Source of the DNA: Mesorhizobium sp. WSM4313
GTDB lineage: Bacteria; Pseudomonadota; Alphaproteobacteria; Rhizobiales; Rhizobiaceae
DNA length: 64,000 nucleotides
Direction of reading: 5' to 3'
Assembly (NCBI RefSeq): GCF_002294725.1
Contig: NZ_NSFT01000005.1
Coordinates: 310,001-374,000, forward strand
How positions within the stretch are numbered: position 1 is the first letter of the stretch; every line of letters begins with the position of its first letter. This document shows, in pieces, positions 8,558 through 16,799 of this stretch. A program made the position numbers and the translations under genes. Under the pieces are notes generated by a model, which did not search any database, had not been told where the DNA came from, and was given only the letters and a program-made list of their open reading frames with translations.

Positions 8558-9487
8558 TCAGACCGCCCGGGCGCTGTATTTGGCGCGGAACTCGTCGTAG
8601 CAATCGCGCCGCCAGCGGCGGCCGACGACATAGCCGCGCAAGAGTTCGGCGGGCGAGTAGCCGAGCGACTTGGACGACCGGTTGGCATGATAGCCCGAAA
8701 ACGCCTGCGGCAACCTGCCCTTGAGGATATCGGCGATGATCTGGCGCGCTATCATGTAAGGCGGAACGTCGGGATATCGGTCGGCGATATAAGGATGCTT
8801 ATCGATCAGACTGGCATAGGCCTCGACATAGCCATCGCGGCGGCCGGAGATCGAATTCTCCGAATTGTACTTCTTCCAGTCGATATCCTCGGACAGCAAG
8901 GCGCCGCCGCGTTGGGCAAAGCGCAGCAGCAATTCGCGATCCTGCATGCGCGTGATGTCGCTGTCATAGCCGCCGATCGCGAGCAGCGACTCGCGTCTTG
9001 CGGTGATCGCCGAGCCGGCAATGAAGATGGTCTGCGAGACCAGGGCGCGCTGCAGCGTGCTCTTGTCGAGGAAGGCGTCGCGATTGATGCATTTGGTGCT
9101 GCGGCCGCCCTTCAGCGATACGAACGAGCTGATGAGGACTTCGAGCGAGGGGTTCTGGTCGAAGCGCGCCAGTGTTCGTTCCAGCCGGTCCGGCAGATAG
9201 ACGTCGTCCGAATCGAGAAACGTCACGACCGGCGCCCGTGCGCGTTCGATACCCGCATTGCGCGCGGCATTGGCGCCGCGCCATTTGGCGCCGACATAAA
9301 TCAGCCTCGGGTCGCGGATTTCGGCGAGCGCAGCGGCCGTCCCGTCGGTCGAACCGTCGTCGACCACAATGTGCTCGAAGCGGGTAAGTGTCTGCGCCAG
9401 AACGCTTTCCACCGCGCGCACGACCTGGCTGCGGCGATTGTGGGTTGGCGTGATCACTGAGATCAGCGGAACGTCCTGGCTCGACAT
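8558..9487 (-). CDS. Glycosyltransferase family 2
   Basis: A 309-residue GT-A enzyme. The N-terminal nucleotide-sugar site is SVITPTHNRRSQVVRAVESV, followed by VVDDGSTDGT, the DXD-type FLDSDDVYLPDRL near residue 95, and the acceptor-side GYDSDITRMQDRELLLRF. Such enzymes add sugars to surface polysaccharides or lipids; the specific product cannot be read from the sequence. It stands alone, convergent with the DUF1194 gene. A second, broken glycosyltransferase lies 0.7 kb away on the same strand, which suggests an eroded polysaccharide locus. Confidence 0.88.
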   Translation of the reverse strand: MSSQDVPLISVITPTHNRRSQVVRAVESVLAQTLTRFEHIVVDDGSTDGTAAALAEIRDPRLIYVGAKWRGANAARNAGIERARAPVVTFLDSDDVYLPDRLERTLARFDQNPSLEVLISSFVSLKGGRSTKCINRDAFLDKSTLQRALVSQTIFIAGSAITARRESLLAIGGYDSDITRMQDRELLLRFAQRGGALLSEDIDWKKYNSENSISGRRDGYVEAYASLIDKHPYIADRYPDVPPYMIARQIIADILKGRLPQAFSGYHANRSSKSLGYSPAELLRGYVVGRRWRRDCYDEFRAKYSARAV

Positions 9488-9821
9488 CGGGCTGCCACCA
9501 CCGGTCGGATCTAGCGTTTGTCGGATGGGTCCGATGGCTATCTTCGTGTCCCACCTCTGATTTGCGGCCGACGCTACAAAAAACCCCCCTTTGTGTCACG
9601 CCAGGCCGGCCGAGAAATGCCGAAATTAGCGGTTTTTCCGCAACATTGCGGTCTGATGGCAACACAACTGGCCTTCCTGTTGATTAGGCGGCCCGCCAAT
9701 AGGAACCAACGGACGGTTTTGTCCCGATTATTTCTGAGGTAATCGACCGAACTACCTAGCTGCCGCATGGTGATCTCCAAGAAGCCGACCGATCGGCTTT
9801 GTTTCATCAAGGAGCAGGATC
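9488..9821. other. Non-coding spacer, AT-richer than its surroundings
   Basis: About 330 bases between the glycosyltransferase start and the broken DUF1330 gene. No open frame here has family features or a good ribosome-binding site. It must hold the divergent promoters for the two flanking genes, and an AAGGAG site sits at its right end. I see no long palindrome and no tRNA. Confidence 0.6.
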
Positions 9822-10161
9822 ATGACCGCTTACGCCGTTGCCCACATGCGCCAAGTCACTCCGGGTCCCTGGATACTCGAATATCTCGAGAGGATAGACG
9901 CCACGCTGGCGCCGTTCGGCGGGCGCTTCGTCGTCCACGGCGGCGACGTCGAGGTCGTCGAGAACAGCTGGCCCGGGCACCTGATCGTCATCGAATTCCC
10001 CGGCAGGCAGCATATGCGGGACTGGTACAATTCACCGGCCTATCCTTTCGCTGCGCACCCAGAACTCGCAGTCCGACGTGATCTTCCTCGACGGCGTCGA
10101 GCATCCGCACAAGGCTACGGATGTGCTTGGTTTAACGGCCGACGGCGTGCGCACTGCCTAA
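9822..10161 (+). pseudogene. DUF1330 family gene, frameshifted
   Basis: The gene starts with AAGGAG and ATG at 9822 and reads a normal DUF1330 N-terminus (YAVAHMRQVTPGPWILEYLE, then GRFVVHGGDVEVVENSWPGH and WYNSPAY). After the tyrosine codon near 10048 the original frame becomes arginine-rich nonsense. The proper C-terminus (LRTQNSQSDVIFLDGVEH, ending GVRTA and TAA at 10159-10161) continues in the next frame. The total length is one base over a multiple of three, and comparison with the usual SPAYxxILxLR order suggests a loss of about eight bases. DUF1330 proteins are small dimeric ferredoxin-fold proteins of unknown function. A sequencing error cannot be excluded. Confidence 0.8.
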
Positions 10162-10162
10162 A

Positions 10163-11149
10163 TTAGCTGTGCCCGGTATAATCGGGCAAGGTCTCGATCT
10201 GGTCGCGAACGATGCCGGCAGCCAGGCCGAAATGACCGAGAAAGGCAAGGGTGTAGAATGCTAGGCCGAGCGCCAGCGAAAACGGAATCTGCCAGAAAGG
10301 CATGCCAGCCTGTGGCGCATGAGCGATCACGCGACGTGTTGTGCGCCACGACATCGTTCCCCAGCGAGAGAACGATTTGGCGATCCGCCGGGCGCGATTA
10401 GGGGCATGAAGCGCGACGAACTTCCGATCGGCATCCCTGCCAGTCACCAGAGCGCGCCAACAGAAGAAACGCAAACCGCGCGGCGGGTAGTGGTAAGCGC
10501 GCGCGTCGACATTGACGATTTTGTGGCCCTCGCGCCAAAGCTGATGCATCAACAGCGTGCAAGACACCTTGAAACCATTGTGTTCCGGAAGGGATGACTG
10601 GAAATCCAGTCGCGCCGGAAGGCGACATTGTTGGCATTGATGGCTCGCTTCGCCGCAAATCTCTTGTCTCCACGGGCCATCGGGAAGAACCAGATCAAGG
10701 CGAAGGTTCGCGAAGAGAAATCATCGTACCAAAGATAGGTATGACCGTTGACGCAGACGGTTTCGTTATCGCGAAAGGGCGTCAGCATAGCTGCGAGCCA
10801 ACCCTGCTCGGTAACCGTGTCGGAATCCGTGAAAATGACTGCGTTCCCTTCGGCTAAACGCACGCCATTGTTCTTGAGCTCGTAATACCGGCCACCTGGG
10901 CAGGCGGCGAAGATCATCTCGGCGGCTTCGCCCAACTGCGGCGCTTCGGCCTTAATGTGGCTTTGCAGGATCGAGGCGTCGGCGTCTTGACCCGGCATGC
11001 GAGATAATAACCTTCGGTCGCGCAAAGCCTTTTGCGGAAACAGCGGCGATCTCGCGCGCCAGGGCCTTCAATCCCAAACCGATCTCGTCCCAGTCGACGG
11101 ATCTGGCATTTTCCATTTCAATCACAATCGAATAGGTTGGATGTTCCAT
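10163..11149 (-). pseudogene. Glycosyltransferase gene with two frameshifts
   Basis: Three frames must be joined. Segment one runs from ATG 11149 (MEHPTYSIVIEMENAR) to about 10985 (KVIISH). Segment two (QDADASILQSHIK, then VIFTDSDTVTEQGWLAAML with the DXD motif, then FRRDWISS) runs to about 10605. Segment three (LPEHNGFKVSCTLLMHQLW, then YHYPPRGLRFF and a C-terminal membrane segment) ends at the stop at 10163. Removing one G near 10985 restores KVIISHPGQDAD. Joined, the product is a family-2 glycosyltransferase of about 325 residues. The AT-richer composition and the neighbouring broken DUF1330 gene suggest decay of transferred DNA. Confidence 0.78.
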
Positions 11150-11209
11150 TGCCACCGTTCGCACCCATCTCGTAATCGCAGAAAACACAAGGTTCGACCA
11201 AAGCTACCG

Positions 11210-11824
11210 TCATCGCCTCAGCAAAAACACCGCCTGCTGACCAAAAAAATTCCAGAACCACCAAGGCATCGACAGGCCGATCTTCTGGCCGTTGGCGTCG
11301 AGCGCGGTTGCCTTCTCGACGGTCGCGCCGAGTTCCTCGCACAGGTTGACGAAGTCGCGGATGGTGCAGAAATGGATGTTGGGCGTGTCGTACCAGGAGT
11401 AGGGCAGGTCCTTGGTGACCGGCATCCTGCCCTTGACCAACAGCGAGAAGCGCACGCGCCAGTGGCCGAAATTGGGGAAGGAGACGATGGCGCGGTTGCC
11501 GATACGAAGCAGCTCGTCGAGCACCAGCTTCGGGTTCCGGGTCGCCTGCAGGGTCTGTGAGAGCACGACGAAGTCGAAGCCCTTGTCGGGATAGAATTCG
11601 AGGTCCTTGTCGGCATCGCCCTGGACGACGGAAAGGCCGCGCGCCACGCATTCGTTGACGCCGCGCTGCGACAGTTCCAGCCCGCGGCCGTCGACCTGCT
11701 TGGTCTCCTGCAGGAGTTCCAGAAGCAGTCCGTCGCCCGAGCCGACATCGAGGACGCGCGAATTGGCCGGGATGAGATCGGTGACGACCTCGAGGTCGAC
11801 ACGCTGGGCGCGATTGACGCTCAT
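11210..11824 (-). CDS. metW: Methionine biosynthesis protein MetW
   Basis: A 204-residue methyltransferase-fold protein with motif I ANSRVLDVGSGDGLLLELL near residue 20, then VVLSQTLQATRNP and SFPNFGHWRVRFSLL, which are typical of MetW. MetW is found next to MetX and in some bacteria is needed for homoserine acyltransferase activity. The frame is open a few codons upstream, but ATG 11824 has the strong site GCAGGAGGCG just before it. It lies 79 bases downstream of metX on the same strand, so the two form an operon under the SAM-II riboswitch. Confidence 0.95.
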   Translation of the reverse strand: MSVNRAQRVDLEVVTDLIPANSRVLDVGSGDGLLLELLQETKQVDGRGLELSQRGVNECVARGLSVVQGDADKDLEFYPDKGFDFVVLSQTLQATRNPKLVLDELLRIGNRAIVSFPNFGHWRVRFSLLVKGRMPVTKDLPYSWYDTPNIHFCTIRDFVNLCEELGATVEKATALDANGQKIGLSMPWWFWNFFGQQAVFLLRR

Positions 11825-11846
11825 GGCTTCGCCTCCTGCATGGCGC

Positions 11847-11907
11847 ATGATCCCGGTCCGAAAAGTCGGCGACTTTTTGCGTTCGCTGACCTTCGGTTCG
11901 GGGTCAT
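11847..11907. repeat. Imperfect palindrome between metX and metW
   Basis: The left arm ATGATCCCGGTCCGAA (11847-11862) pairs imperfectly with TTCGGTTCGGGGTCAT (11892-11907). The inner GCTGACCTTCGGTTCGGG is shared with the element at 16740-16798, so both belong to one family. The right arm includes the metX stop codon (11904-11906). It may form a hairpin in the metXW message. Confidence 0.65.
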
Positions 11908-13073
11908 AGGCTTAGCCCCCTGGCGCGGGCGGCGGAGGCGATGAAGCCGTTGATGGCCGCGAACAGTTCCGGCTCGTCGAGCAGGAAGGCGTCGTGGCCG
12001 CGATCGGTTTCGATCTCGACGAAGGAGACGGAAGCGCCCGCCGCGTTCAAGGCATGCACGATCGATCGGCTCTCCTCGGTCGGGAACAGCCAGTCGCTGG
12101 TGAAGGAAACCAGGCAAAAACGCGTCTTGGTGCCGGCGAAGGCGTCGGCGAGGCGCCCGCCGTGATCGGCGGCAAGGTCGAAATAGTCCATCGCGCGGGT
12201 CAGATAGAGGTAGGAATTGGCGTCGAAGCGGTCGACGAAAGTCATGCCCTGATGGCGCAGATAGCTCTCGATCTGGAAATCGGCGTCGAAGCCGAAGGTC
12301 AGCGCCTCGCGGTCCTGCAAATTGCGGCCGAACTTGCGGTGGAGCGCGGCTTCCGAAAGGTAGGTGATATGAGCGGCCATGCGCGCGACGGCGAGCCCTT
12401 TTTCCGGCCGCTTGCCGAAATCGAGATATTTGCCGCCATGCCAGTCGGGATCGGCCATGACGGCCTGTCGGCCGACTTCATGGAAGGCGATGTTCTGCGA
12501 GGAATGGCGGGCGCCGGTGGCGATGGGCAGTACGCAGAACACGCGCTCCGAATGGCTCGCCGCCCATTCAAGAACCTGCATGCCGCCCATCGAGCCGCCA
12601 AGGACGCAAAACAGCTTCTCGATGCCGAAATGATCGACCAGCATCGTCTGCGCGCGCACCATGTCGCGTATGGTGATGATCGGCAGGTCGAGCCCGTAGG
12701 GCTTGCCGGTCGCCGGGTTTGTGGAGGCCGGACCAGTCGAGCCGAGGCAGCCGCCGACGACATTGGAGCAGATGACGAAGAAACGGTTGGTATCGATGAT
12801 CCTGCCGGGCCCGATCAGCACTTCCCACCAGCCCGGCTTGCCGGTCACCGGATTGGTGTTGGCGACATGCTGGTCGCCGGTCAGCGCATGGCAGACGAGG
12901 ATGGCATTGGAACGCGCGTCGTTGAGCGTGCCATAGGTCTGGTAGGCAATCTGGAAGGGCGCAAGAAAGGTGCCGGCGTCGAGCTTCAGCGGCTTGTCGG
13001 GGCCGAACCGCAGCACCGGGCTCGACGGATGGTCGGCCTCGTCGTTGGTTCTTGCAGCACGCTGAGCGGCCAT
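11904..13073 (-). CDS. metX: Homoserine O-acetyltransferase (acyltransferase) MetX
   Basis: A 389-residue alpha/beta hydrolase that acylates the homoserine hydroxyl, the committed step of methionine synthesis. Key features are the oxyanion region [12 protein letters not shown], the nucleophile elbow [13 protein letters not shown] with the catalytic serine, [12 protein letters not shown], and the C-terminal Asp and His in [12 protein letters not shown] and [10 protein letters not shown]. The frame is open 26 codons upstream, but ATG 13073 has ATGAGGACGG before it and gives the usual N-terminus. The leader holds a SAM-II riboswitch and an intrinsic terminator, so expression should fall when SAM is high. 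The stop lies in a palindromic repeat shared with the metW spacer. Confidence 0.95.
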   Translation of the reverse strand: MAAQRAARTNDEADHPSSPVLRFGPDKPLKLDAGTFLAPFQIAYQTYGTLNDARSNAILVCHALTGDQHVANTNPVTGKPGWWEVLIGPGRIIDTNRFFVICSNVVGGCLGSTGPASTNPATGKPYGLDLPIITIRDMVRAQTMLVDHFGIEKLFCVLGGSMGGMQVLEWAASHSERVFCVLPIATGARHSSQNIAFHEVGRQAVMADPDWHGGKYLDFGKRPEKGLAVARMAAHITYLSEAALHRKFGRNLQDREALTFGFDADFQIESYLRHQGMTFVDRFDANSYLYLTRAMDYFDLAADHGGRLADAFAGTKTRFCLVSFTSDWLFPTEESRSIVHALNAAGASVSFVEIETDRGHDAFLLDEPELFAAINGFIASAARARGLSL

Positions 13074-13136
13074 GTCCGTCCTCATCCTGTCCCGCATCGG
13101 TTTCGTCCCGACGCGGTGTCCGGCCGGCAGCGGACA

Positions 13137-13170
13137 ATAAAAAACCGGCATTGCCGTCGCAAAGCCGGTT
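13137..13170 (-). terminator. Intrinsic terminator in the metX leader
   Basis: On the minus strand, AACCGGC (13170-13164) pairs with GCCGGTT (13149-13143). Inside it TTGC pairs with GCAA around the loop GACG. A run of T follows (TTTTTTATT). It lies between the SAM-II aptamer and the metX start, as expected for transcriptional control. Confidence 0.85.
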
Positions 13171-13186
13171 ACAGGGTTGCAAACGG

Positions 13187-13240
13187 CCCTTTAGCGAATT
13201 GTTTAACGTGGCTGCAAGCCGACCGGCCAAATCACCACGG
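13187..13240 (-). promoter_or_regulatory. SAM-II riboswitch (metA motif)
   Basis: The minus strand from 13240 reads CCGTGGTGATTTGGCC, then GGTCGGCTTGCAGCCACG, then TTAAACAATTCGCTAAAGG. This is nearly identical to the published alphaproteobacterial SAM-II consensus: stem P1 is CGTGG/CCACG, and the conserved GCTAAAG closes the pseudoknot. SAM-II aptamers bind S-adenosylmethionine and control methionine genes. It lies about 115 bases upstream of the metX start and just before an intrinsic terminator. A covariance search with the SAM-II model would confirm it. Confidence 0.95.
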
Positions 13241-13394
13241 GAGTCTGGCAATCCTTCTAGGACCAGCGCCGCGCTTCGTCAACGGGTGGCCTCCTCGCGA
13301 CCGGATACGGGTGCCAGCCGCCGGCACTCGACATTCCAGCCCGTGGCCTGTATTTCCGCTGCGGCCTTGAAGGCCTTCTCGACGGATTTGTGAC

Positions 13395-14498
13395 ATGAAG
13401 CAGGATCAGCCCCGTCCGACGCCCCGCGCGGGCATCATGGACATCGAGGCCTATGTACCGGGAAAAAGCACCGCGCCGGCCGGCGTGGCGAAAGTCTACA
13501 AGCTGTCGGCGAACGAAAATCCGCTCGGGCCCTCGCCGAAAGCGATCGAGGCCGCGCGCGAAGTGGCGGCGAAGCTCGATGTCTATCCGGACGGCTCTGC
13601 CCGCCGGCTGCGCGAGGCGATCGCCGAGGTGCATGGGCTGAACCCGGCCAACATCATCTGCTCCAACGGCTCCGACGAGATCCTGGGGCTGCTGGCGCAG
13701 AGCTATCTTGCGCCGGGCGACGAGGCCGTGTTCACCGAGCACGCCTTCATGGTCTACAAGATCTATATCCAGGCGGCCGGCGCCAAGCCGGTGGCGGTCA
13801 AGGAAACCGAGGAGCGCGCCGACATCGACGCGATTTTGGCCGCGGTGACGCCGGCGACGCGGATCGTGTTCCTCGCCAATCCCAACAATCCGACGGGCAC
13901 TTACGTGCCGTTCCAGGAAGTGCGCCGGCTGCACGCTGCCCTGCCGAAGAACGTGCTCCTGGTGCTCGACGCGGCCTATGCCGAATATGTGCGGCGCAAC
14001 GACTACGAGGCCGGCATCGAGCTCGCCGGCAGTTCCGAGAACGTGGTGATGACCCGCACCTTCTCCAAGCTCGGGCTCGGCGGCGCGCGCGTCGGCTGGA
14101 TGTACGGGCCGGCGCATATCGTCGATGCGATCAACCGCATTCGCGGCCCCTTCAACGTCAACGCCACAGCGATCGAGGCCGGCATCGCCGCGATCCGCGA
14201 CCGCGCCCATATCGAGCGCAGCGTGGCGCATAACGAGAAATGGCTGGCCTGGCTCAGCGCCGAGCTGACCGGGCTCGGCCTGCGCGTCACGCCGAGCGTC
14301 GGCAATTTCGTGCTGATCCATTTCCCCGACGGCGAGAAACATTCGGCGGCGGCCGCGGACGACTATCTGAGCGCCCGCGGCTACATTCTGCGCCGCGTCA
14401 CCGGCTACGGCTTCCCCAACGCGCTGCGCATGAGCGTCGGCACCGAGGAAGCCAATCGCGGCGTCATCGATGCGCTTAAGACCTTCCTGAAAAGCTAG
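13395..14498 (+). CDS. hisC: Histidinol-phosphate / aromatic aminotransferase
   Basis: A 367-residue class I/II PLP aminotransferase. It has [14 protein letters not shown] (37-50), [13 protein letters not shown] (88-100), the NPNNPTGT segment (162-169), DAAYAEYV for the PLP-binding Asp and Tyr, and the PLP lysine K225 in [14 protein letters not shown]. Family members convert imidazole-acetol phosphate to histidinol phosphate, and many also transaminate phenylpyruvate and hydroxyphenylpyruvate. Because tyrC follows five bases downstream and no other his gene is near, the main job here is probably tyrosine/phenylalanine synthesis. It is divergent from metX. Confidence 0.92.
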   Translation: MKQDQPRPTPRAGIMDIEAYVPGKSTAPAGVAKVYKLSANENPLGPSPKAIEAAREVAAKLDVYPDGSARRLREAIAEVHGLNPANIICSNGSDEILGLLAQSYLAPGDEAVFTEHAFMVYKIYIQAAGAKPVAVKETEERADIDAILAAVTPATRIVFLANPNNPTGTYVPFQEVRRLHAALPKNVLLVLDAAYAEYVRRNDYEAGIELAGSSENVVMTRTFSKLGLGGARVGWMYGPAHIVDAINRIRGPFNVNATAIEAGIAAIRDRAHIERSVAHNEKWLAWLSAELTGLGLRVTPSVGNFVLIHFPDGEKHSAAAADDYLSARGYILRRVTGYGFPNALRMSVGTEEANRGVIDALKTFLKS

Positions 14499-14503
14499 AC
14501 ACC

Positions 14504-15439
14504 ATGGCGTCACCGATGTTCGAGAAAATAGCGCTGGTCGGCATCGGCCTTATCGGCTCGTCGCTCGCCCGCGTCATCCGCCGCGAGGGCCTGGCGCGCC
14601 ATATCGCCATAGCGACGCGTAGCGCTTCGACGCTCAAGCGCGCCGAGGAGCTTGGCCTTGGCGATTCTTACAGCACCGACGCCAGCCAAGCGGTGCGTGA
14701 CGCCGATCTCGTCATCGTCTCGGTTCCGGTCGGCTCGTCCGGCGAGGTTGCGGCCGAGATCGCGCCTGCGCTGAAGAAGGGCGCCGTCCTCACCGATGTC
14801 GGCTCGACCAAAGCCTCAGTCATCGCGCAAATGCAGCCGCATGTGCCCGAAGGCGTGCACTTCATCCCCGGACATCCGCTGGCCGGCACGGAAAAGTCCG
14901 GACCCGATGCCGGCTTTGCCGATCTCTTCGAGAACCGCTGGTGCATCTTCACGCCGCTGCCGGGCACCGATCCCGCGGCGCTCGAGACGCTTTCGGAATT
15001 CTGGCGGCGCTGCGGCTCCAACATCGATACGATGGACCCGCAGCACCACGACATGACCTTGGCGATCGTGTCGCATCTGCCGCATATCATCGCCTACAAC
15101 ATCGTCGGCACGGCGGACGATCTGGAAGCGGTGACCAAAAGCGAAGTCATCAAATATTCCGCTTCCGGCTTCCGCGACTTCACCCGCCTTGCCGCTTCCG
15201 ATCCGACCATGTGGCGGGACGTCTGCCTGCACAACAAGGACGCGATCCTGGAGATGCTGGCGCGGTTCTCGGAGGATCTGGCCTCGCTGCAGCGGGCGAT
15301 CCGCTGGGGCGACGGCGAGAAGCTGTTCGACCTCTTTACCCGCACCCGCGCAATCCGCCGCTCGATCATCGAGGCCGGCCAGGATATCGATGTGCCGGAT
15401 TTCGGTCGCCAGGCGGTCGAGCACCCGGCCAAGCCTTAG
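14504..15439 (+). CDS. tyrC: Prephenate / arogenate dehydrogenase
   Basis: A 311-residue NAD(P)-dependent dehydrogenase of the TyrA family. The Rossmann fingerprint is IALVGIGLIGSSLARVI near residue 10. TDVGSTKASV and FIPGHPLAGTEKSGP (with the conserved His and the Ser/Lys region) follow, then HHDMTLAIVSHLPHIIAY and the helical dimer domain. It oxidatively decarboxylates prephenate or arogenate on the route to tyrosine. It follows hisC after five bases, so the two are coupled. Cofactor and substrate preference cannot be decided by eye. Confidence 0.92.
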   Translation: MASPMFEKIALVGIGLIGSSLARVIRREGLARHIAIATRSASTLKRAEELGLGDSYSTDASQAVRDADLVIVSVPVGSSGEVAAEIAPALKKGAVLTDVGSTKASVIAQMQPHVPEGVHFIPGHPLAGTEKSGPDAGFADLFENRWCIFTPLPGTDPAALETLSEFWRRCGSNIDTMDPQHHDMTLAIVSHLPHIIAYNIVGTADDLEAVTKSEVIKYSASGFRDFTRLAASDPTMWRDVCLHNKDAILEMLARFSEDLASLQRAIRWGDGEKLFDLFTRTRAIRRSIIEAGQDIDVPDFGRQAVEHPAKP

Positions 15440-15573
15440 GCTTTTCCCTCGTTCTCTGGCGTGGATTGACCTGTCAGCCTGGGCAGGCGCATGCGCTGGA
15501 GATTGGCCGAAACGCCCATCGCGATCGTCATCCACGGGCTGAGCAAGGAGCGAAGCGACGCGCGCAGACCCGA

Positions 15574-15702
15574 GGATCCATTCCGTGACTTCCGAGCGCT
15601 GTCGCGGTGCAGAATTCTGCTCCGCCGCGTTCCATGGCTCAGGTCACGGAATGGATTCCAGGGTCTCCGCGACGCCGCCTCGCGACTGCTCCGCCCTGGA
15701 AT
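15574..15702. repeat. Nested inverted repeats in a 338-base spacer
   Basis: The spacer between tyrC (ends 15439) and the PfkB gene (ends 15778) holds no gene. ATCCATTCCGTGAC at 15576-15589 is perfectly inverted as GTCACGGAATGGAT at 15643-15656. Directly after, ATTCCAGGG (15655-15663) is inverted as CCCTGGAAT (15694-15702). The interlocked arrangement looks like a multi-copy rhizobial intergenic element. The two flanking genes converge here, so it may act as a bidirectional terminator. Confidence 0.7.
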
Positions 15703-15777
15703 GACGAGGTTGAGCGGCTTACGCCAACCCCAGCATTTGTGCCGATTTCGCGGAAATAGCCGAGATACTCTTGCGTT

Positions 15778-16710
15778 CTACCCCTGGGCTGGCGGCCAGT
15801 GCGCCGCCATCATCGCCAGCGTTTCGGCCCGATCCGGCGCGCCGAGGCGGCCGCCGAAGCGCAGGCATTTGAGCGCCGCGGCGGCGCTGGCAAAGCGTAG
15901 GGCTTCCTCCATGGGCATGGCCTCGGCAAGGCCGACGGCGAAGGCGCCGTGGAAGACGTCGCCGGCGGCGAGCGTGTCGATCGCCTTGACCTTCGGCGCC
16001 TCGACATGGCGCACGCGCCGAGTCGCGCGGTCGTGCCACCAGGTGCCGGCCGCGCCGCCGGTCACCGCGACAAAGGCATCGGTGCGCGAAGCGAGGTCGG
16101 CGCAGGCGCTTTCGGGGTCGAGCGCGTGGCCGCAGACGATGCGCGCCGCCGGTTCGGAAGCGACGATGTGCGAGGCCAAGGGCAAGAGCCGCTCCAGCAC
16201 CTCGATCGGCGCGGTGTCGGCGTCCAGGATCGCCGGACGGCCGGTCGATCTGGCCGCGCCCAAAGCCAGCGCCGCGGCGCCCGGCCAGCGGACATCCACC
16301 AGCACGGCGTCGAAGCCGGAGAGGTCGGCAAGCGGCAGCGCCTCGGGATCGGCTTGAGCCTTTTTGTCGTAGAAGGGGACGATGACGCGCTCGCCATGCG
16401 CGTCCACCACGATCGCGGCCAGCGCCGATCGCGCGCCGGGAACCCGGCGGATTAGGCTGCAGTCGATACCTTCGGCCTGAATGTCGGCGATAAGCTGGTC
16501 GCCGACCGGATCGTCGCCCGTGCTTGCCCAAAGCGAGACCTCGGCGCCGAGGCGATGTGCGGCGCAGGCGGCGCTCGTCGCCATGCCGGAAGCGATCTGG
16601 ACGCCGTCGCTGGCGATGAACTTGCCCTGATGCGCGGGCAGCGTCTCGACGCGAAGGATCGTATCGAGGGTGAAGGCGCCGACGCTGAGCAGTCTGACCG
16701 GCTTCGGCAT
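15778..16710 (-). CDS. PfkB-family carbohydrate kinase
   Basis: A 310-residue ribokinase-fold sugar kinase. It has LLSVGAFTLDTILRVETLP at the N-terminus, GKFIASDGVQIASGMATSAA (PfkB signature 1 region), a lid and ATP-site segment ILDADTAPIEVLERLLP, and the C-terminal signature IDTLAAGDVFHGAFAVGLAE with the catalytic Asp in AAGDVF. The substrate is not evident; ribose-like, ketodeoxygluconate-like or nucleoside sugars are possible. The frame is open to ATG 16737, but that codon lies at the edge of a palindromic repeat, so 16710 is preferred. It is 89 bases downstream of the DUF2125 gene on the same strand. Confidence 0.85.
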   Translation of the reverse strand: MPKPVRLLSVGAFTLDTILRVETLPAHQGKFIASDGVQIASGMATSAACAAHRLGAEVSLWASTGDDPVGDQLIADIQAEGIDCSLIRRVPGARSALAAIVVDAHGERVIVPFYDKKAQADPEALPLADLSGFDAVLVDVRWPGAAALALGAARSTGRPAILDADTAPIEVLERLLPLASHIVASEPAARIVCGHALDPESACADLASRTDAFVAVTGGAAGTWWHDRATRRVRHVEAPKVKAIDTLAAGDVFHGAFAVGLAEAMPMEEALRFASAAAALKCLRFGGRLGAPDRAETLAMMAAHWPPAQG

Positions 16711-16739
16711 CGTTGCTTTACTCTTCTCAGTCGGCATGA

Positions 16740-16798
16740 TCTCACCCGAAAACCGGTCCCCACCTTTTGCTATGCTGACCTTCGGTTCGGGACCACGC
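16740..16798. repeat. RIME-type palindromic element
   Basis: The sequence has CACCCGAAAACCGG on the left and CTGACCTTCGGTTCGGGACC on the right, which pair imperfectly. The right part matches the element at 11847-11907. It fills the whole spacer between the DUF2125 gene and the PfkB kinase gene. Confidence 0.55.
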
Positions 16799-16799
16799 T

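Noticed and set aside
9702..9730. GGAAC as half of an EcfG general-stress promoter
   Set aside because: No CGTT is found 16-17 bases downstream.
9574..9810. A 78-codon open frame in the spacer before the DUF1330 gene
   Set aside because: No ribosome-binding site, no family features and an irregular composition.
11994..13370. A 458-codon open frame opposite metX and its leader
   Set aside because: It spans the riboswitch and terminator and has no family features.
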